From positions 1,178,001 through 1,242,000 of the forward strand of contig NZ_JAANYY010000002.1 in assembly GCF_012274265.1 (NCBI RefSeq): DNA of 64,000 nucleotides. Direction: 5' to 3'. This DNA comes from Sphingopyxis microcysteis (lineage in GTDB: Bacteria; Pseudomonadota; Alphaproteobacteria; Sphingomonadales; Sphingomonadaceae). Of the stretch, positions 19,280-30,569 are shown piece after piece. The notes under the pieces are model-generated. The model did not search any database and was not told where the DNA came from. It saw nothing but the letters and a program-made list of their open reading frames with translations. Both the position numbers and the translations under genes were made by a program. The number at the start of each line of letters is the position of its first letter. Position 1 is the stretch's first letter.

Positions 19280-19987
19280 GTGACAGACGCTGGTTCGGCA
19301 GTAATCATCGGCGCTTCAGGCGGGATCGGCGGCGCCCTCGCCGAAGCTTTGCACGCCGATGGACGCCATGACGTCATCCACCGCTTCGCTCGCTCATTCC
19401 CGGCAACACATCGCATCGATCTCACCGACGAGGCCTCGGTCGCGGCCGCGGCGGCGCTGGTGCGTGACAGCGGCTCGCCGCCACGGCTGGTCATCGTCGC
19501 GACTGGCCTGCTCCACGCCCAGGGACGCCAGCCCGAACGCAAGCTCGCCGACATCGATCCCGACTGGATGGCGCGCAATTTCGCCGTCAACACGATCGGT
19601 CCTGCGCTGGTGGCCAAATATTTCCTTCCGCTGCTGCCGCGCCACGGGCGCACACTGTTCGCGATGCTGTCCGCGCGCGTCGGCAGTATCGGCGATAACC
19701 GCAGCGGCGGCTGGTACAGCTACCGCGCCTCAAAAGCCGCGCTCAACCAGCTGGTGCGCAGCTTTGCGATTGCCGAGGCGCGCCGCAATGCCGACGCCCT
19801 TGTCGTCGCGCTGCATCCCGGCACCGTCGACACCGGCCTGTCGGCGCCATTCCAGCGCGGCGTCCCTCCCGAAAAGCTTGCCAGCGTGCCGACCGCAGCC
19901 GCCAACCTGCTGCGCGTGCTGGGGGCGCTGACGCCGAGCCAAAGCGGCCGGATTTTCGCGTGGGACGGCAGCGAAATCATTCCCTGA
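19280..19987 (+). CDS. short-chain dehydrogenase/reductase (SDR)
   Basis: The 235-residue protein has the NAD(P)-binding glycine motif GASGGIGGALAEAL near residue 11, the active-site YxxxK in SYRASKAALNQL and a preceding Ser region (MLSARVGSIGDN). The pattern resembles the CsgA / C-factor-like SDR subgroup. The substrate is unknown. It starts with GTG at 19280 and is divergent from the neighbouring membrane protein gene. gyrA follows after 82 nt. Confidence 0.9.
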   Translation: MTDAGSAVIIGASGGIGGALAEALHADGRHDVIHRFARSFPATHRIDLTDEASVAAAAALVRDSGSPPRLVIVATGLLHAQGRQPERKLADIDPDWMARNFAVNTIGPALVAKYFLPLLPRHGRTLFAMLSARVGSIGDNRSGGWYSYRASKAALNQLVRSFAIAEARRNADALVVALHPGTVDTGLSAPFQRGVPPEKLASVPTAAANLLRVLGALTPSQSGRIFAWDGSEIIP

Positions 19988-20069
19988 AAACCCACCGAAT
20001 CGCTGGCATTTCCCGCCACCGTCGGCTAGGTAAAAGCCACTTCCCGAAAAGCAGAAAAAAGGCCGGGTC

Positions 20070-22795
<2,726 letters not shown>

Positions 22796-22799
<4 letters not shown>

Positions 22800-23104
22800 C
22801 CGCCGCGACCGCCTTCAAGATACTGACCCAGCAGCAATGGGCCGATTTTGAACGCGAGCGCGTGTTCCGCGGCGCCCCCGTGGACATTGCCGACGGTTAT
22901 ATCCACCTGTCGACCGCCGAACAGCTGGAAGGCACGATCGCCAAATATTTTGCCGATTGCCGCCCGCTCATGATCGCCGAGGTGGACCTGTTCCTCCTCG
23001 GCGACGCCGTCCGTTGGGAGCCAGCGCGTGGCGGCGACCTGTTTCCGCATATCTATGCCGAACTGCCGATCCATGCGGTCGTGAGCCTGCAAAAGCGCGA
23101 CTGA
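22796..23104 (+). CDS. DUF952 domain-containing protein
   Basis: The 102-residue protein covers a single DUF952 domain: FKILTQQQWADFERERVF, ADGYIHLSTAEQLEGTIAKYF, then HIYAELPIHAV near the end. DUF952 proteins are small cytoplasmic proteins of unknown activity with a fold related to ADP-ribosyltransferases. The ATG overlaps the gyrA stop (ATGA), so it is translated with gyrA. Confidence 0.92.
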
Positions 23105-23242
23105 CGATCTTCGCCCCCGCGTCCGGCGCGGCGGTGGCCGACACTCATCGACAATTTTTCGCCGCCGGTCGGTTCTTGCTTCGGCTGCCCCCATGCGCCT
23201 ACCACTGTCGGTCATCGCACAACATATTGGGGGAAATCGACA

Positions 23243-25312
23243 ATGCGCCTGATTCTTGCCGCCGCTCTGCTGGCCTCGACTGCCCTGCCCGCCGCTCACG
23301 CGCATGAAACCGCCGCACCCGCCGCGGCATCGACGCCGGTTCCCAAGGAAGACCTGCTCAAACCGCCCGCCGACGCGGTCCGCTATCTCGTGGTGTCGGA
23401 AGCCGGTCAGCATGGTACCCAGTGGCAATGGCAATTGCCCGATGGCCGCACCGCCTATCGATGGTCGCAGGAACTTCGCGGCTGGATCACCGAGATGGAT
23501 CAGGTCACGACCTTTGCCGCGGACGGCACGATTGCGGCGACGACCGTTCGCGGCGTCACGATGTCGGGCGACGCGGCGGAGGATTATCGCGTCGCGGGCG
23601 GCCGTGCGACCTGGAAAACGGCGACCGACGCGGGCGAAGCCGCAGCAGGCGGCTGGTATATCCCGGCGGGCGGCGTCGGCATCGCCAATGCCCCGCTGAT
23701 CAACGCGCTCGCTGCCGCGGGCGACAAGGGGCTCGATTTCCTGCCCAGCGGCAAGGGCCGTATGAGCTTTGGCCCGACCCAGGTGATCAATGGCCCGAAC
23801 GGCCCTAAAACCGTCCAGCTCGCTTTCATCAGCGGCATATTGCCCTCGCCCTATCCGGTCTGGCTCGACGAGCAGAAGCGCTATTTTGCCGACGTCAGCT
23901 TCTTGTCGGTGATGCCTGCGGGCTATGAAGGCGCGCTCCGCCAGCTGCGCGATGCGCAGGACGCCGCGACCGCCGACACCGTGGCCGCGATCGCCAAACG
24001 CTTTCAGTCCCCCGCCGCCAGGGCGCCGGTGCTGTTCGACAATGTCCGGCTGTTCGACGCCGACAAGGGCGTGTTCCTGACCGATCGCGCCGTGCTCGCG
24101 CAGGAGGGCAAGATTGCCGCGATCGGCGCCGCCGGATCATTGAAAGCCCCCGCGGGCGCGCAGGTCATCGACGGCGCCGGCAAGACGCTGGTCCCCGGCA
24201 TCTGGGACAGCCATCTGCATATCGGCGACGACTGGAGCGTGCTCGCCAACATGGCGAACGGCATCACCAGCTTCCGCAGCCCCGGCACCACCTTCGACCG
24301 CGCAGTCGATGCGACCAAGCGCCGCGCCGCGGGAACGCTGCTCATGGGCGAGCCCTTCATCTCGGTCATCATCGACAAAAAGGATCCCCTCGCCGCGCAG
24401 GGCGCCGAAGTGGTCAGCAGCGAGGCCGAAACGATCGCCGCGGTGCGGCGGGTCAAGGATGCCGGGCTGTGGGGGATCAAATTCTACACCTCGATGAACC
24501 CGGCGTGGATCGCCCCCGCGGCCAGTGAAGCGCACAAGCTCGGGCTGCACGTCCACGGCCACGTCCCCGCCACGATGAAGCCCAGCGAAGCCGTCGCGGC
24601 GGGCTATGACGAGCTCACCCACCTCAATTTCGTCGTGATGGAATCGATGCCGCGCGACGTCATCGACCGCGCCAACACCCGCCAGCGGATGGAAGGACCG
24701 GCGCGCTACTTTAAGGACGTCGACCTCGACGCGCCGCTGATGTCGGGCTTCATCGCCGACCTGGCGAAAAGGAAGACGCTGGTCGACCCGACGATCGTCA
24801 TCTTCGAAGGCATGCTGACACAGGACGGCGGCAAGCCGCACCCGGCCTATGCCCCCTATATGGGCATCGTCTCGCCGGTCATCGAACGGTCGAACTTCAT
24901 CGCGGGCGGCTATCCGCTCGTCGAGGGGCTGACCCGCGACGATTACCGCAAAAGCTATGCGAAGATGGTGGAACTGGTGGGCCGCCTGCACAAGGCGGGC
25001 GTGCCGATCGTCGCCGGGACCGACGGCTGGGGCATCGAACTCGTCCGCGAACTGGAAATCTACGGCCAGGCCGGCTTCACCCCCGCCGAAGCGCTCCAGA
25101 GCGCAACGATCATTCCCGCCCGCGTCGTCGGCGCCGACAAACGCACCGGATCGATCGCGGTGGGCAAGGAAGCCGATATGGTGCTGGTCGATGGCGACGC
25201 ATCGACCGATCTCGGTGCGCTCCGCCGCGTGGTGACCGTGGTGAGCGACGGCTATGTGATGGATGCCGACGCGCTGCGGACTGCGGCGGGGTTCAGCGGG
25301 CGCCCGAAATAG
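23243..25312 (+). CDS. secreted amidohydrolase-family metalloenzyme
   Basis: The 689-residue protein opens with a clear signal peptide (MRLILAAALLASTALPAAHA). A 250-residue N-terminal region of unknown fold precedes an amidohydrolase barrel: metal-binding HxH in GIWDSHLHIGD near residue 325, further His in LHVHGHVPATM and ELTHLNF, and the Asp in VAGTDGWG. The C-terminus has the return of the beta-sandwich (SIAVGKEADMVLVDGDA). It is probably a periplasmic imidazolonepropionase/prolidase-like hydrolase; the substrate cannot be told from sequence. Confidence 0.9.
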   Translation: MRLILAAALLASTALPAAHAHETAAPAAASTPVPKEDLLKPPADAVRYLVVSEAGQHGTQWQWQLPDGRTAYRWSQELRGWITEMDQVTTFAADGTIAATTVRGVTMSGDAAEDYRVAGGRATWKTATDAGEAAAGGWYIPAGGVGIANAPLINALAAAGDKGLDFLPSGKGRMSFGPTQVINGPNGPKTVQLAFISGILPSPYPVWLDEQKRYFADVSFLSVMPAGYEGALRQLRDAQDAATADTVAAIAKRFQSPAARAPVLFDNVRLFDADKGVFLTDRAVLAQEGKIAAIGAAGSLKAPAGAQVIDGAGKTLVPGIWDSHLHIGDDWSVLANMANGITSFRSPGTTFDRAVDATKRRAAGTLLMGEPFISVIIDKKDPLAAQGAEVVSSEAETIAAVRRVKDAGLWGIKFYTSMNPAWIAPAASEAHKLGLHVHGHVPATMKPSEAVAAGYDELTHLNFVVMESMPRDVIDRANTRQRMEGPARYFKDVDLDAPLMSGFIADLAKRKTLVDPTIVIFEGMLTQDGGKPHPAYAPYMGIVSPVIERSNFIAGGYPLVEGLTRDDYRKSYAKMVELVGRLHKAGVPIVAGTDGWGIELVRELEIYGQAGFTPAEALQSATIIPARVVGADKRTGSIAVGKEADMVLVDGDASTDLGALRRVVTVVSDGYVMDADALRTAAGFSGRPK

Positions 25313-25401
25313 GGAACGGCGCTGGCCGCCTGTTTCGGGCAGGCGCTACCGACGTCGGCACGGTCGTCCGCTTTGGGGTGGCGAGTGGGCCTACCTAGAT
25401 G

Positions 25402-25489
25402 GTCGCCCCCGCGAAGGCGGGGGCCGCCAGCCGCCTATTCCTGCGCCGCCGAGTAAACCGACAGCGGCCCCCGCCTTCGCGGGGGCGAC
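25402..25489. repeat. 88-nt REP doublet (copy 1)
   Basis: The element runs from GTCGCCCCCGCGAAGGCGGG to CCCGCCTTCGCGGGGGCGAC, so its two ends are inverted copies of one palindrome-bearing unit. A conserved GTAAAC core lies 51 nt from the left end. Copies of the same length and layout are at 29872 and 35393. It lies between the convergent amidohydrolase and peroxiredoxin genes. Confidence 0.9.
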
Positions 25490-25533
25490 GTCTGACTTCG
25501 GGCGCAAACAGACCTTGCCCCGCCAGCCCAAAC

Positions 25534-26094
25534 CTACCGCCGCTTCGCCTTCCACGCCCGCACTGCCGCGATCGTCTTTTCGACATGGGCCTGCGGTTTG
25601 CTGTCGGTATAGCGCAGCAGGATCGTGCCGTTCGGCGCGATCACGAAGGACGTGCGGTTCGACAACCGGGTGCCGTCGGGACGCTGCATCACGGCGTCAT
25701 AGCGCGCCGCGACCGTGGCGCCGGGGTCCGCCGCCACCGCAAACTTGTCGCGGCATTCGGATTTCGAAAATTCGGCGACGCGTTCGATATTGCCCGCGGT
25801 CACCCCGACGACGCGGGCGCCCAGCTTGTTGAAATCGTCGCTCGCCTCGGCAAACAGATGCGCCTCCATCGTGCAGCCGGGGGTGAAGGCGGCGGGGAAG
25901 AAATAGAGGACGACCGGCCCCTTTTTCAGCATCTGGCCGAGCGACAGGCGAACCGGCTTTCCGGCCAGCGCCGCGCTCAACGTAAAGTCGGGCGCCTTGG
26001 CGCCTTGCTGGAGGGCCGCGGTTCCCTGCACGGGAAGCACCGCCAGCGACAGGCCAGTGCTCAGCCCAATCGCCAATTTGATCAGCATTTTCAT
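25534..26094 (-). CDS. exported peroxiredoxin (AhpC/TSA family)
   Basis: With the ATG at 26094 the protein has 186 residues and a signal peptide (MKMLIKLAIGLSTGLSLAVL). The thioredoxin fold has the peroxidatic Cys in AAFTPGCTMEA, matching the bacterioferritin-comigratory (PrxQ) type, which reduces hydroperoxides. The resolving Cys that PrxQ proteins place five residues later is not there; the only other Cys is in KSECRDKF. It may act as a one-Cys enzyme or use that distant Cys. Export to the periplasm is inferred from the signal peptide. Confidence 0.9.
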   Translation of the reverse strand: MKMLIKLAIGLSTGLSLAVLPVQGTAALQQGAKAPDFTLSAALAGKPVRLSLGQMLKKGPVVLYFFPAAFTPGCTMEAHLFAEASDDFNKLGARVVGVTAGNIERVAEFSKSECRDKFAVAADPGATVAARYDAVMQRPDGTRLSNRTSFVIAPNGTILLRYTDSKPQAHVEKTIAAVRAWKAKRR

Positions 26095-26184
26095 CTGCGG
26101 CCTCCGTCCGGGTGGCGGGACAACCACCCGCGCGGCCATAGTATCGCCTGCTGAGCAGACTTCAATCACCGGCGGTCAAAGGCT

Positions 26185-26227
26185 CTGAACGGAACCGTCG
26201 CGGCCAAGCGGCTCCGGTTCCGTTCAG
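26185..26227 (-). terminator. 13-bp perfect inverted repeat, probable terminator
   Basis: CTGAACGGAACCG and CGGTTCCGTTCAG pair perfectly around a 17-nt loop, 13 nt after the end of the glycine-zipper gene. No T run follows, so it may terminate with Rho help or stabilise the mRNA end. Confidence 0.55.
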
Positions 26228-26240
26228 TGGCCGACGCCGA

Positions 26241-26615
26241 TCAGCAGCGACGCCCGCCGCGATCGATTTCGCGGCCGATCAGCGCGCCTGCGGCGGCACC
26301 AATGATCGTGCCCGGCGCGCGATCGCCGTAACGATCGACTTCGCGACCGAGCAACGCGCCCGCGGCGCCGCCGACGATCAGGCCGGTGGTGCCGCTGTCG
26401 CGGCGGCAATAATAGCGGCGGTCGCGATAATGGCTGCGGCGATAGTCGCGGCGATCATCGCGCCGATAGTCGCGCCGGTAATCGCGATAGTCGCTGCGGT
26501 CGCCATAATAGCCATGGCGGTGGTGCCGGTCGCGCGCGTCGGCTTCGGTCGGCAGCGCGGTGATCGTACCGGCGCCGATCAGCGCCGCGAGCGCGAGTTT
26601 CTTGAGCTGGAACAT
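26241..26615 (-). CDS. glycine-zipper 2TM domain lipoprotein-like/exported protein
   Basis: The 124-residue protein starts MFQLKKLALAALIGAGTITA, a signal peptide with the site near ADA. The middle is rich in Arg, Tyr, Asp and His (many YRDYRR-type units). The C-terminal half has two glycine-zipper helices, TTGLIVGGAAGALLGREV and GTIIGAAAGALIGREI. Such domains insert in membranes; related SlyB/Rcn-type proteins sit in the envelope. The ATG at 26615 is chosen because GGAG stands at the right distance; an upstream TTG at 26627 would start inside that ribosome site. Confidence 0.87.
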   Translation of the reverse strand: MFQLKKLALAALIGAGTITALPTEADARDRHHRHGYYGDRSDYRDYRRDYRRDDRRDYRRSHYRDRRYYCRRDSGTTGLIVGGAAGALLGREVDRYGDRAPGTIIGAAAGALIGREIDRGGRRC

Positions 26616-26780
26616 ATTCTTCTCCAAATTCGACCCCTTGGCGCAAAATTAGGAAAACAAAGATGGCGCTGGGCTGAACTGCGAGCACCATCGCGCGGCG
26701 CTCGCATCGTTTCAGCGACGATTCCGGGCAGTCCGCCGCGCCCGATTGACCGCACCGGCCAATCGGCGCAGCATGGCGGT

Positions 26781-27623
26781 ATGACCCTGACCATCACACC
26801 CAGCGGGCAGGCCTGCGGCGCGCGCGTCACCGGCGTCGATTTGACCCTGCCGCTCGCCCCCGCGACCGTCGCCGCCATCCGCGCCGCCTGGCTCGACCAT
26901 CACGTCCTCGCCTTCCCCGACCAGAAGATGAGCGACGATGATCTGGAACGCTTCACCGGCTATTTCGGCGGTTTCGGCGACGATCCCTTCATCCGCCCGA
27001 TCCCCGGCCGCGATCATGTCATCGCGGTCCGGCGCCGCGCCGACGAGACCGCGCCGCTGTTCGCCGAAAACTGGCACAGCGACTGGAGCTTTCAGGCGCG
27101 GCCGCCCGCAGGCACCTGCCTCTTCGGCATCACCATCCCGCCTGTCGGCGGCAACACCGAATTTGCCAACCAGCACGCGGCGCTCGACGCGATGCCAGCC
27201 GCACTACGTTCACGGATCGAAGGTTTGCAGGCCGTCCACAGCGCCCGCGCCGGCTATGCGCCGTCGGGCATGTATGGCGCGAACGACAAGAACCGCAGCA
27301 TGGACATTCGCTCGGGCGACGAAGCGCTGGAAACCCAGCTCCATCCCTACATCCGCGCGCACCCCGAAACCGGGCGGCTCGGCCTGTTCGGTTGCGCGGG
27401 TTATATTATCGGCTTCGATGGTCTGGACGATGCCGAGGCGCTGCCTTTGCTCTACGAACTGATCCAGTGGCAGGGGCGCGAGGAATTTCGTTACTCGCAC
27501 CCTTGGGAGCCCGACATGCTGGTGATGTGGGACAACCGCTCGGTCCTGCACCGCGCCACCGGCGGCTACGATGGTTACGACCGGCTGCTCCACCGTACGA
27601 CGATTGCGGCGTGGGAGGGGTAG
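26781..27623 (+). CDS. TauD/TfdA family Fe(II)/2-oxoglutarate dioxygenase
   Basis: From the ATG at 26781 the protein has 280 residues, the family length. The iron ligands are His and Asp in ENWHSDWSF and the distal His in SVLHRATGGYDG; the 2-oxoglutarate-binding Arg is in LHRTTIAAW. These enzymes hydroxylate sulfonates, phenoxyacids or related small acids. The substrate here is not clear. The gene stands alone, with a palindromic repeat downstream. The frame is open upstream to 26430 but that part overlaps the divergent glycine-zipper gene. Confidence 0.93.
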   Translation: MTLTITPSGQACGARVTGVDLTLPLAPATVAAIRAAWLDHHVLAFPDQKMSDDDLERFTGYFGGFGDDPFIRPIPGRDHVIAVRRRADETAPLFAENWHSDWSFQARPPAGTCLFGITIPPVGGNTEFANQHAALDAMPAALRSRIEGLQAVHSARAGYAPSGMYGANDKNRSMDIRSGDEALETQLHPYIRAHPETGRLGLFGCAGYIIGFDGLDDAEALPLLYELIQWQGREEFRYSHPWEPDMLVMWDNRSVLHRATGGYDGYDRLLHRTTIAAWEG

Positions 27624-27672
27624 TGAGGAGGGGCAGAGCGGCTGCTTGGGGTTGAGGAGCCACCCCTTTTTT

Positions 27673-27750
27673 CGTCATCCCGGCGCAGGCCGGGATCTCA
27701 CCCTATCGTTTCGCTGCACCGGCGAGATCCCGGCCTTCGCCGGGATGACG
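27673..27750. repeat. 78-nt palindromic repeat doublet
   Basis: The element begins CGTCATCCCGGCGCAGGCCGG and ends with the near reverse complement CCGGCCTTCGCCGGGATGACG. Each end is itself a small palindrome. It lies between the convergent dioxygenase and YhhN genes. It is a different family from the 88-nt element. Confidence 0.85.
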
Positions 27751-27776
27751 ATGTCATAGTTGGCGGCTTTTACCGC

Positions 27777-28445
27777 TCAGCCACGCCCCTCCCTCGCCAA
27801 CACACTCACCACCCCCCGGGCAATCAGCGCCTGCCCGCCAAAATACAGCGGCCACACCAGCCACAAGGTCACATCCTTGCTCAGCGCCCCGCCCTCCCCG
27901 GCAAAGATGAACAGGTCGCTCGCCAGGAACATCATCGCGCCGACGCCGGTCCGGTAGCGCGGAAAACGGCTCGTCCACGCCGTCGCCGCCATGATCGCTA
28001 CCCCGCCGGTATAGGCGATCGCCGCGGCCATCAGCGCCGCCTCGGCGCCGCGCGTCAGCCCCCAGGCCATCAGCAGTGCCAGCGGCACCAGCACCCACGC
28101 CAGCAGTTTCTGCGACGCGGTCAGGCTGGGCCGCCGGTTGCGCAGATAGAGGATGATCGCGATCAGATGCCCGGTCGCGAACGCCGCCGCGCCCGCGAGC
28201 ATCCCGACCGCATCGAGCAGCCAGTCGCCGAGCGCCCCGAACGCCAGCACCGCCGCGATCAGCTTTCCGTCCGTGCTCCGTGCGTTCATCGCGGCCCAGA
28301 TCGCGAGCAGCCCGACCCCCGATGCCTTCCACGCCCAGATCGCCGGCCCGTCGAGCCGCATATAGACCGCCGCGAAATAGCTGATCCCGCCAACCAGCGC
28401 CGCGAGCCACAGCCACCGCGCCCGATCCCAACCCTGCTCACTCAT
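27777..28445 (-). CDS. YhhN family membrane protein (lysoplasmalogenase-like)
   Basis: The 222-residue protein is almost all hydrophobic, with about seven or eight membrane segments. It carries the YhhN/TMEM86 pattern with FGALGDWLLDAVG and GVGAMMFLASDLFIFAGE, where conserved Asp and Ser residues sit in the membrane. Animal members hydrolyse lysoplasmalogens; the bacterial substrate is not established. The ATG at 28445 is chosen; the frame is open to 28502. It is divergent from trmFO. Confidence 0.88.
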   Translation of the reverse strand: MSEQGWDRARWLWLAALVGGISYFAAVYMRLDGPAIWAWKASGVGLLAIWAAMNARSTDGKLIAAVLAFGALGDWLLDAVGMLAGAAAFATGHLIAIILYLRNRRPSLTASQKLLAWVLVPLALLMAWGLTRGAEAALMAAAIAYTGGVAIMAATAWTSRFPRYRTGVGAMMFLASDLFIFAGEGGALSKDVTLWLVWPLYFGGQALIARGVVSVLAREGRG

Positions 28446-28519
28446 GCCCGCCCCTTTGCATCTTGTTCCCAACGCGCCTAGTGCGCGGCAGATTGGTCGC
28501 AAGTCAACGGATAGGGTAA

Positions 28520-29869
28520 ATGGCGGAATACGACGTACACATCATCGGCGGCGGCCTCGCCGGGTCCGAGGCCGCGTGGCAGCTCGCCGAGGCTGGGTAT
28601 CGTGTACGCCTTTCCGAAATGCGCGGCGGCGGCGACATGACGCCGGCGCATCAGGGCGACGCGCTCGCCGAAATGGTGTGCTCGAACAGCTTCCGCAGCG
28701 ACGACGGCGACAGCAATGCCGTCGGCTTGCTCCACCGCGAGATGCGGTCGCTGGGCTCGATCATCATGCGCGAGGCCGACGCGACCAAGGTGCCCGCGGG
28801 ATCGGCGCTGGCGGTCGATCGCGACCTGTTTGCAGGCGGCGTCACCCGCGCGCTCGAAGCGCACCCGAACGTCACGATCGTCCGCGAACGCATCGATACG
28901 CTACCGACCGAAGGCCTCACCATCGTCGCCACCGGTCCGCTCACCGCCGCCGCGCTTGCCGACAGCATCGGCACCGCGACGGGCAAGGACGCGCTTGCCT
29001 TTTTCGACGCGATCGCCCCCATCGTCTATCGCGACAGCATCGACATGGACATCGCGTGGATGGCGAGCCGCTGGGACAAGGTCGGTCCGATCGGTGACGG
29101 CAAGGACTATATCAACTGCCCGATGGACAAGGATCAATATCATGCCTTTGTCCAGGGGCTCATCGACGGCGACAAGACCGAATTCAAGGAATGGGAAAAG
29201 GACACGCCCTATTTCGAAGGCTGCATGCCGATCGAGGTGATGGCCGAACGCGGCGTCGAAACGCTCCGCTTCGGCCCGATGAAGGGCGTCGGCCTCGACA
29301 ATCCGCGCACCGGGCGCTGGCCCTATGCGGTCGTCCAGCTCCGCCAGGACAATGCGCTCGGCACGCTGTGGAACATGGTCGGGTTCCAGACCAAGCTCAA
29401 ACATGCCGCACAGGTCGAGCTGTTCCGCACCATCCCGGGGCTCGAAAAGGCCGAGTTCGCGCGCCTCGGCGGGCTTCACCGCAACAGCTTTATCCGCTCG
29501 CCCGAACTACTCGATCATCAGCTCCGCCTCAAATCGGCGCCGCATATCCGCTTCGCCGGCCAGATCACCGGCTGCGAGGGCTATGTCGAAAGCGCCGCGA
29601 TAGGCCTCATCGCCGCCCGCTTTGCCGCCGCCGAACTCGCGGGCCGCACGCTGCCCCCGCCGCCGCCCGAGACGGCGCTGGGCGCGCTGCTCGGCCATAT
29701 CACCGGCGGCGCCGATGCCGCCAGCTACCAGCCGATGAACGTCAACTTCGGCCTGTTCCCGCCGCTGGCCGAAGAGGTTCGCAAGAAAGACCGCAAGCTC
29801 GGCTATACCCAGCGCGCGGGCGCCGCGCTGGCGGATTGGGTAAAGGTCGCCGAGGGCGTCGCGGCCTGA
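28520..29869 (+). CDS. trmFO: folate/FAD-dependent tRNA (uracil-54-C5)-methyltransferase
   Basis: The 449-residue protein begins with an FAD dinucleotide-binding motif, [13 protein letters not shown], and has the TrmFO segments [11 protein letters not shown] (with a catalytic Cys) and [12 protein letters not shown]. The C-terminal part has [14 protein letters not shown]. TrmFO makes ribothymidine at position 54 of tRNAs with methylenetetrahydrofolate, in place of the SAM-dependent TrmA. It is a single-gene unit followed at once by a palindromic repeat. Confidence 0.96.
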   Translation: MAEYDVHIIGGGLAGSEAAWQLAEAGYRVRLSEMRGGGDMTPAHQGDALAEMVCSNSFRSDDGDSNAVGLLHREMRSLGSIIMREADATKVPAGSALAVDRDLFAGGVTRALEAHPNVTIVRERIDTLPTEGLTIVATGPLTAAALADSIGTATGKDALAFFDAIAPIVYRDSIDMDIAWMASRWDKVGPIGDGKDYINCPMDKDQYHAFVQGLIDGDKTEFKEWEKDTPYFEGCMPIEVMAERGVETLRFGPMKGVGLDNPRTGRWPYAVVQLRQDNALGTLWNMVGFQTKLKHAAQVELFRTIPGLEKAEFARLGGLHRNSFIRSPELLDHQLRLKSAPHIRFAGQITGCEGYVESAAIGLIAARFAAAELAGRTLPPPPPETALGALLGHITGGADAASYQPMNVNFGLFPPLAEEVRKKDRKLGYTQRAGAALADWVKVAEGVAA

Positions 29870-29871
29870 CC

Positions 29872-29959
29872 GTCGGCCCCGCGCAGGCGGGGGCCGCTGG
29901 AGGCCTGAACCAGCCTCGTCGCGTAAAACGACGGCGCCCGCCGCCTCCGCGGGGGCGAC
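29872..29959. repeat. 88-nt REP doublet (copy 2)
   Basis: It runs from GTCGGCCCCGCGCAGGCGGG to CCGCGGGGGCGAC with the GTAAAAC core at offset 51, exactly as in the copies at 25402 and 35393. It starts 3 nt after the trmFO stop and ends 8 nt before the stop of the convergent EF-hand gene. Confidence 0.9.
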
Positions 29960-29966
29960 GAGCAGG

Positions 29967-30434
29967 TCAACAACTACACTTCGCCTTCACCGTCCGTTTC
30001 GGCGCCGTCGTCGCGAACTCTGCGCGCGTCAGGTCGCCTGATTTGTCGCCGTCGGCCCCGGCAAAGCGCGCGCCCGTCGCCGCCGCCCATTCCTCAAAGG
30101 TCAGCAGGTTATTGCCGTCCTTGTCGAGCTTGCGAAACGCTGCGGTCCGCGACGACATCAGTTCGACGCGGCTGATCCGGTCGTTGCGGTCGCGGTCGAA
30201 GCGGTTGAAGCGCCGTTCCTCGCGCGACGCCTCCTTCGCGGCGGGCAAGGCGGGCGGCGCTGGTCCGCGCGTCGGGGCATTCGGCCCGGCCACCGGGATC
30301 GCGGCGAGCGCGGGCGGCGGATCGGGCAGCAGCTCCTCCTCGGCAACCTGCGTATAGCCCGCCCACAGGAACAGGCCGCCGGTAAGCAGCAGGGCGCTGG
30401 CCACGCCGCCAATCAGAAAACGGGAAATTGCCAT
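29967..30434 (-). CDS. membrane-anchored EF-hand calcium-binding protein
   Basis: The 155-residue protein has an N-terminal hydrophobic segment (FLIGGVASALLLTGGLFLWA) acting as signal or anchor, a Pro/Ala-rich linker, and three EF-hand loops: DRDRNDRISRVE, DKDGNNLLTFEE and DGDKSGDLTRAE. It probably binds calcium on the periplasmic side. A Cys-rich tail (KAKCSC) ends the protein. It is divergent from oxyR, with a shared intergenic region of 135 nt. Confidence 0.9.
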   Translation of the reverse strand: MAISRFLIGGVASALLLTGGLFLWAGYTQVAEEELLPDPPPALAAIPVAGPNAPTRGPAPPALPAAKEASREERRFNRFDRDRNDRISRVELMSSRTAAFRKLDKDGNNLLTFEEWAAATGARFAGADGDKSGDLTRAEFATTAPKRTVKAKCSC

Positions 30435-30499
30435 CCGCCCCTCCGCTTTGTCCGATCCTGTTGGCTATCACGGCGCCGCCGATAGCGGCAACAATCGCC

Positions 30500-30527
30500 A
30501 CCGATATGGCGACGAATATTTATCGGT
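30500..30527. promoter_or_regulatory. inverted repeat in the oxyR upstream region
   Basis: ACCGATA and TATCGGT form a perfect 7-bp inverted repeat with a 14-nt spacer, about 43 nt before the oxyR ATG. A second pair, GCTATC and GATAGC, lies just upstream. LysR-type regulators commonly bind such dyads in front of their own gene, so these are candidate OxyR sites. The spacing does not match the E. coli OxyR consensus exactly. Confidence 0.4.
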
Positions 30528-30569
30528 AAAACCATTCAAAACGACCCGGTTCATGGCTATATCCGATCA

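Noticed and set aside
25313-25533. CRISPR-like appearance of the repeated GCGGGGGCGAC units
   Set aside because: The units are inverted pairs at scattered sites, not direct repeats with regular spacers.
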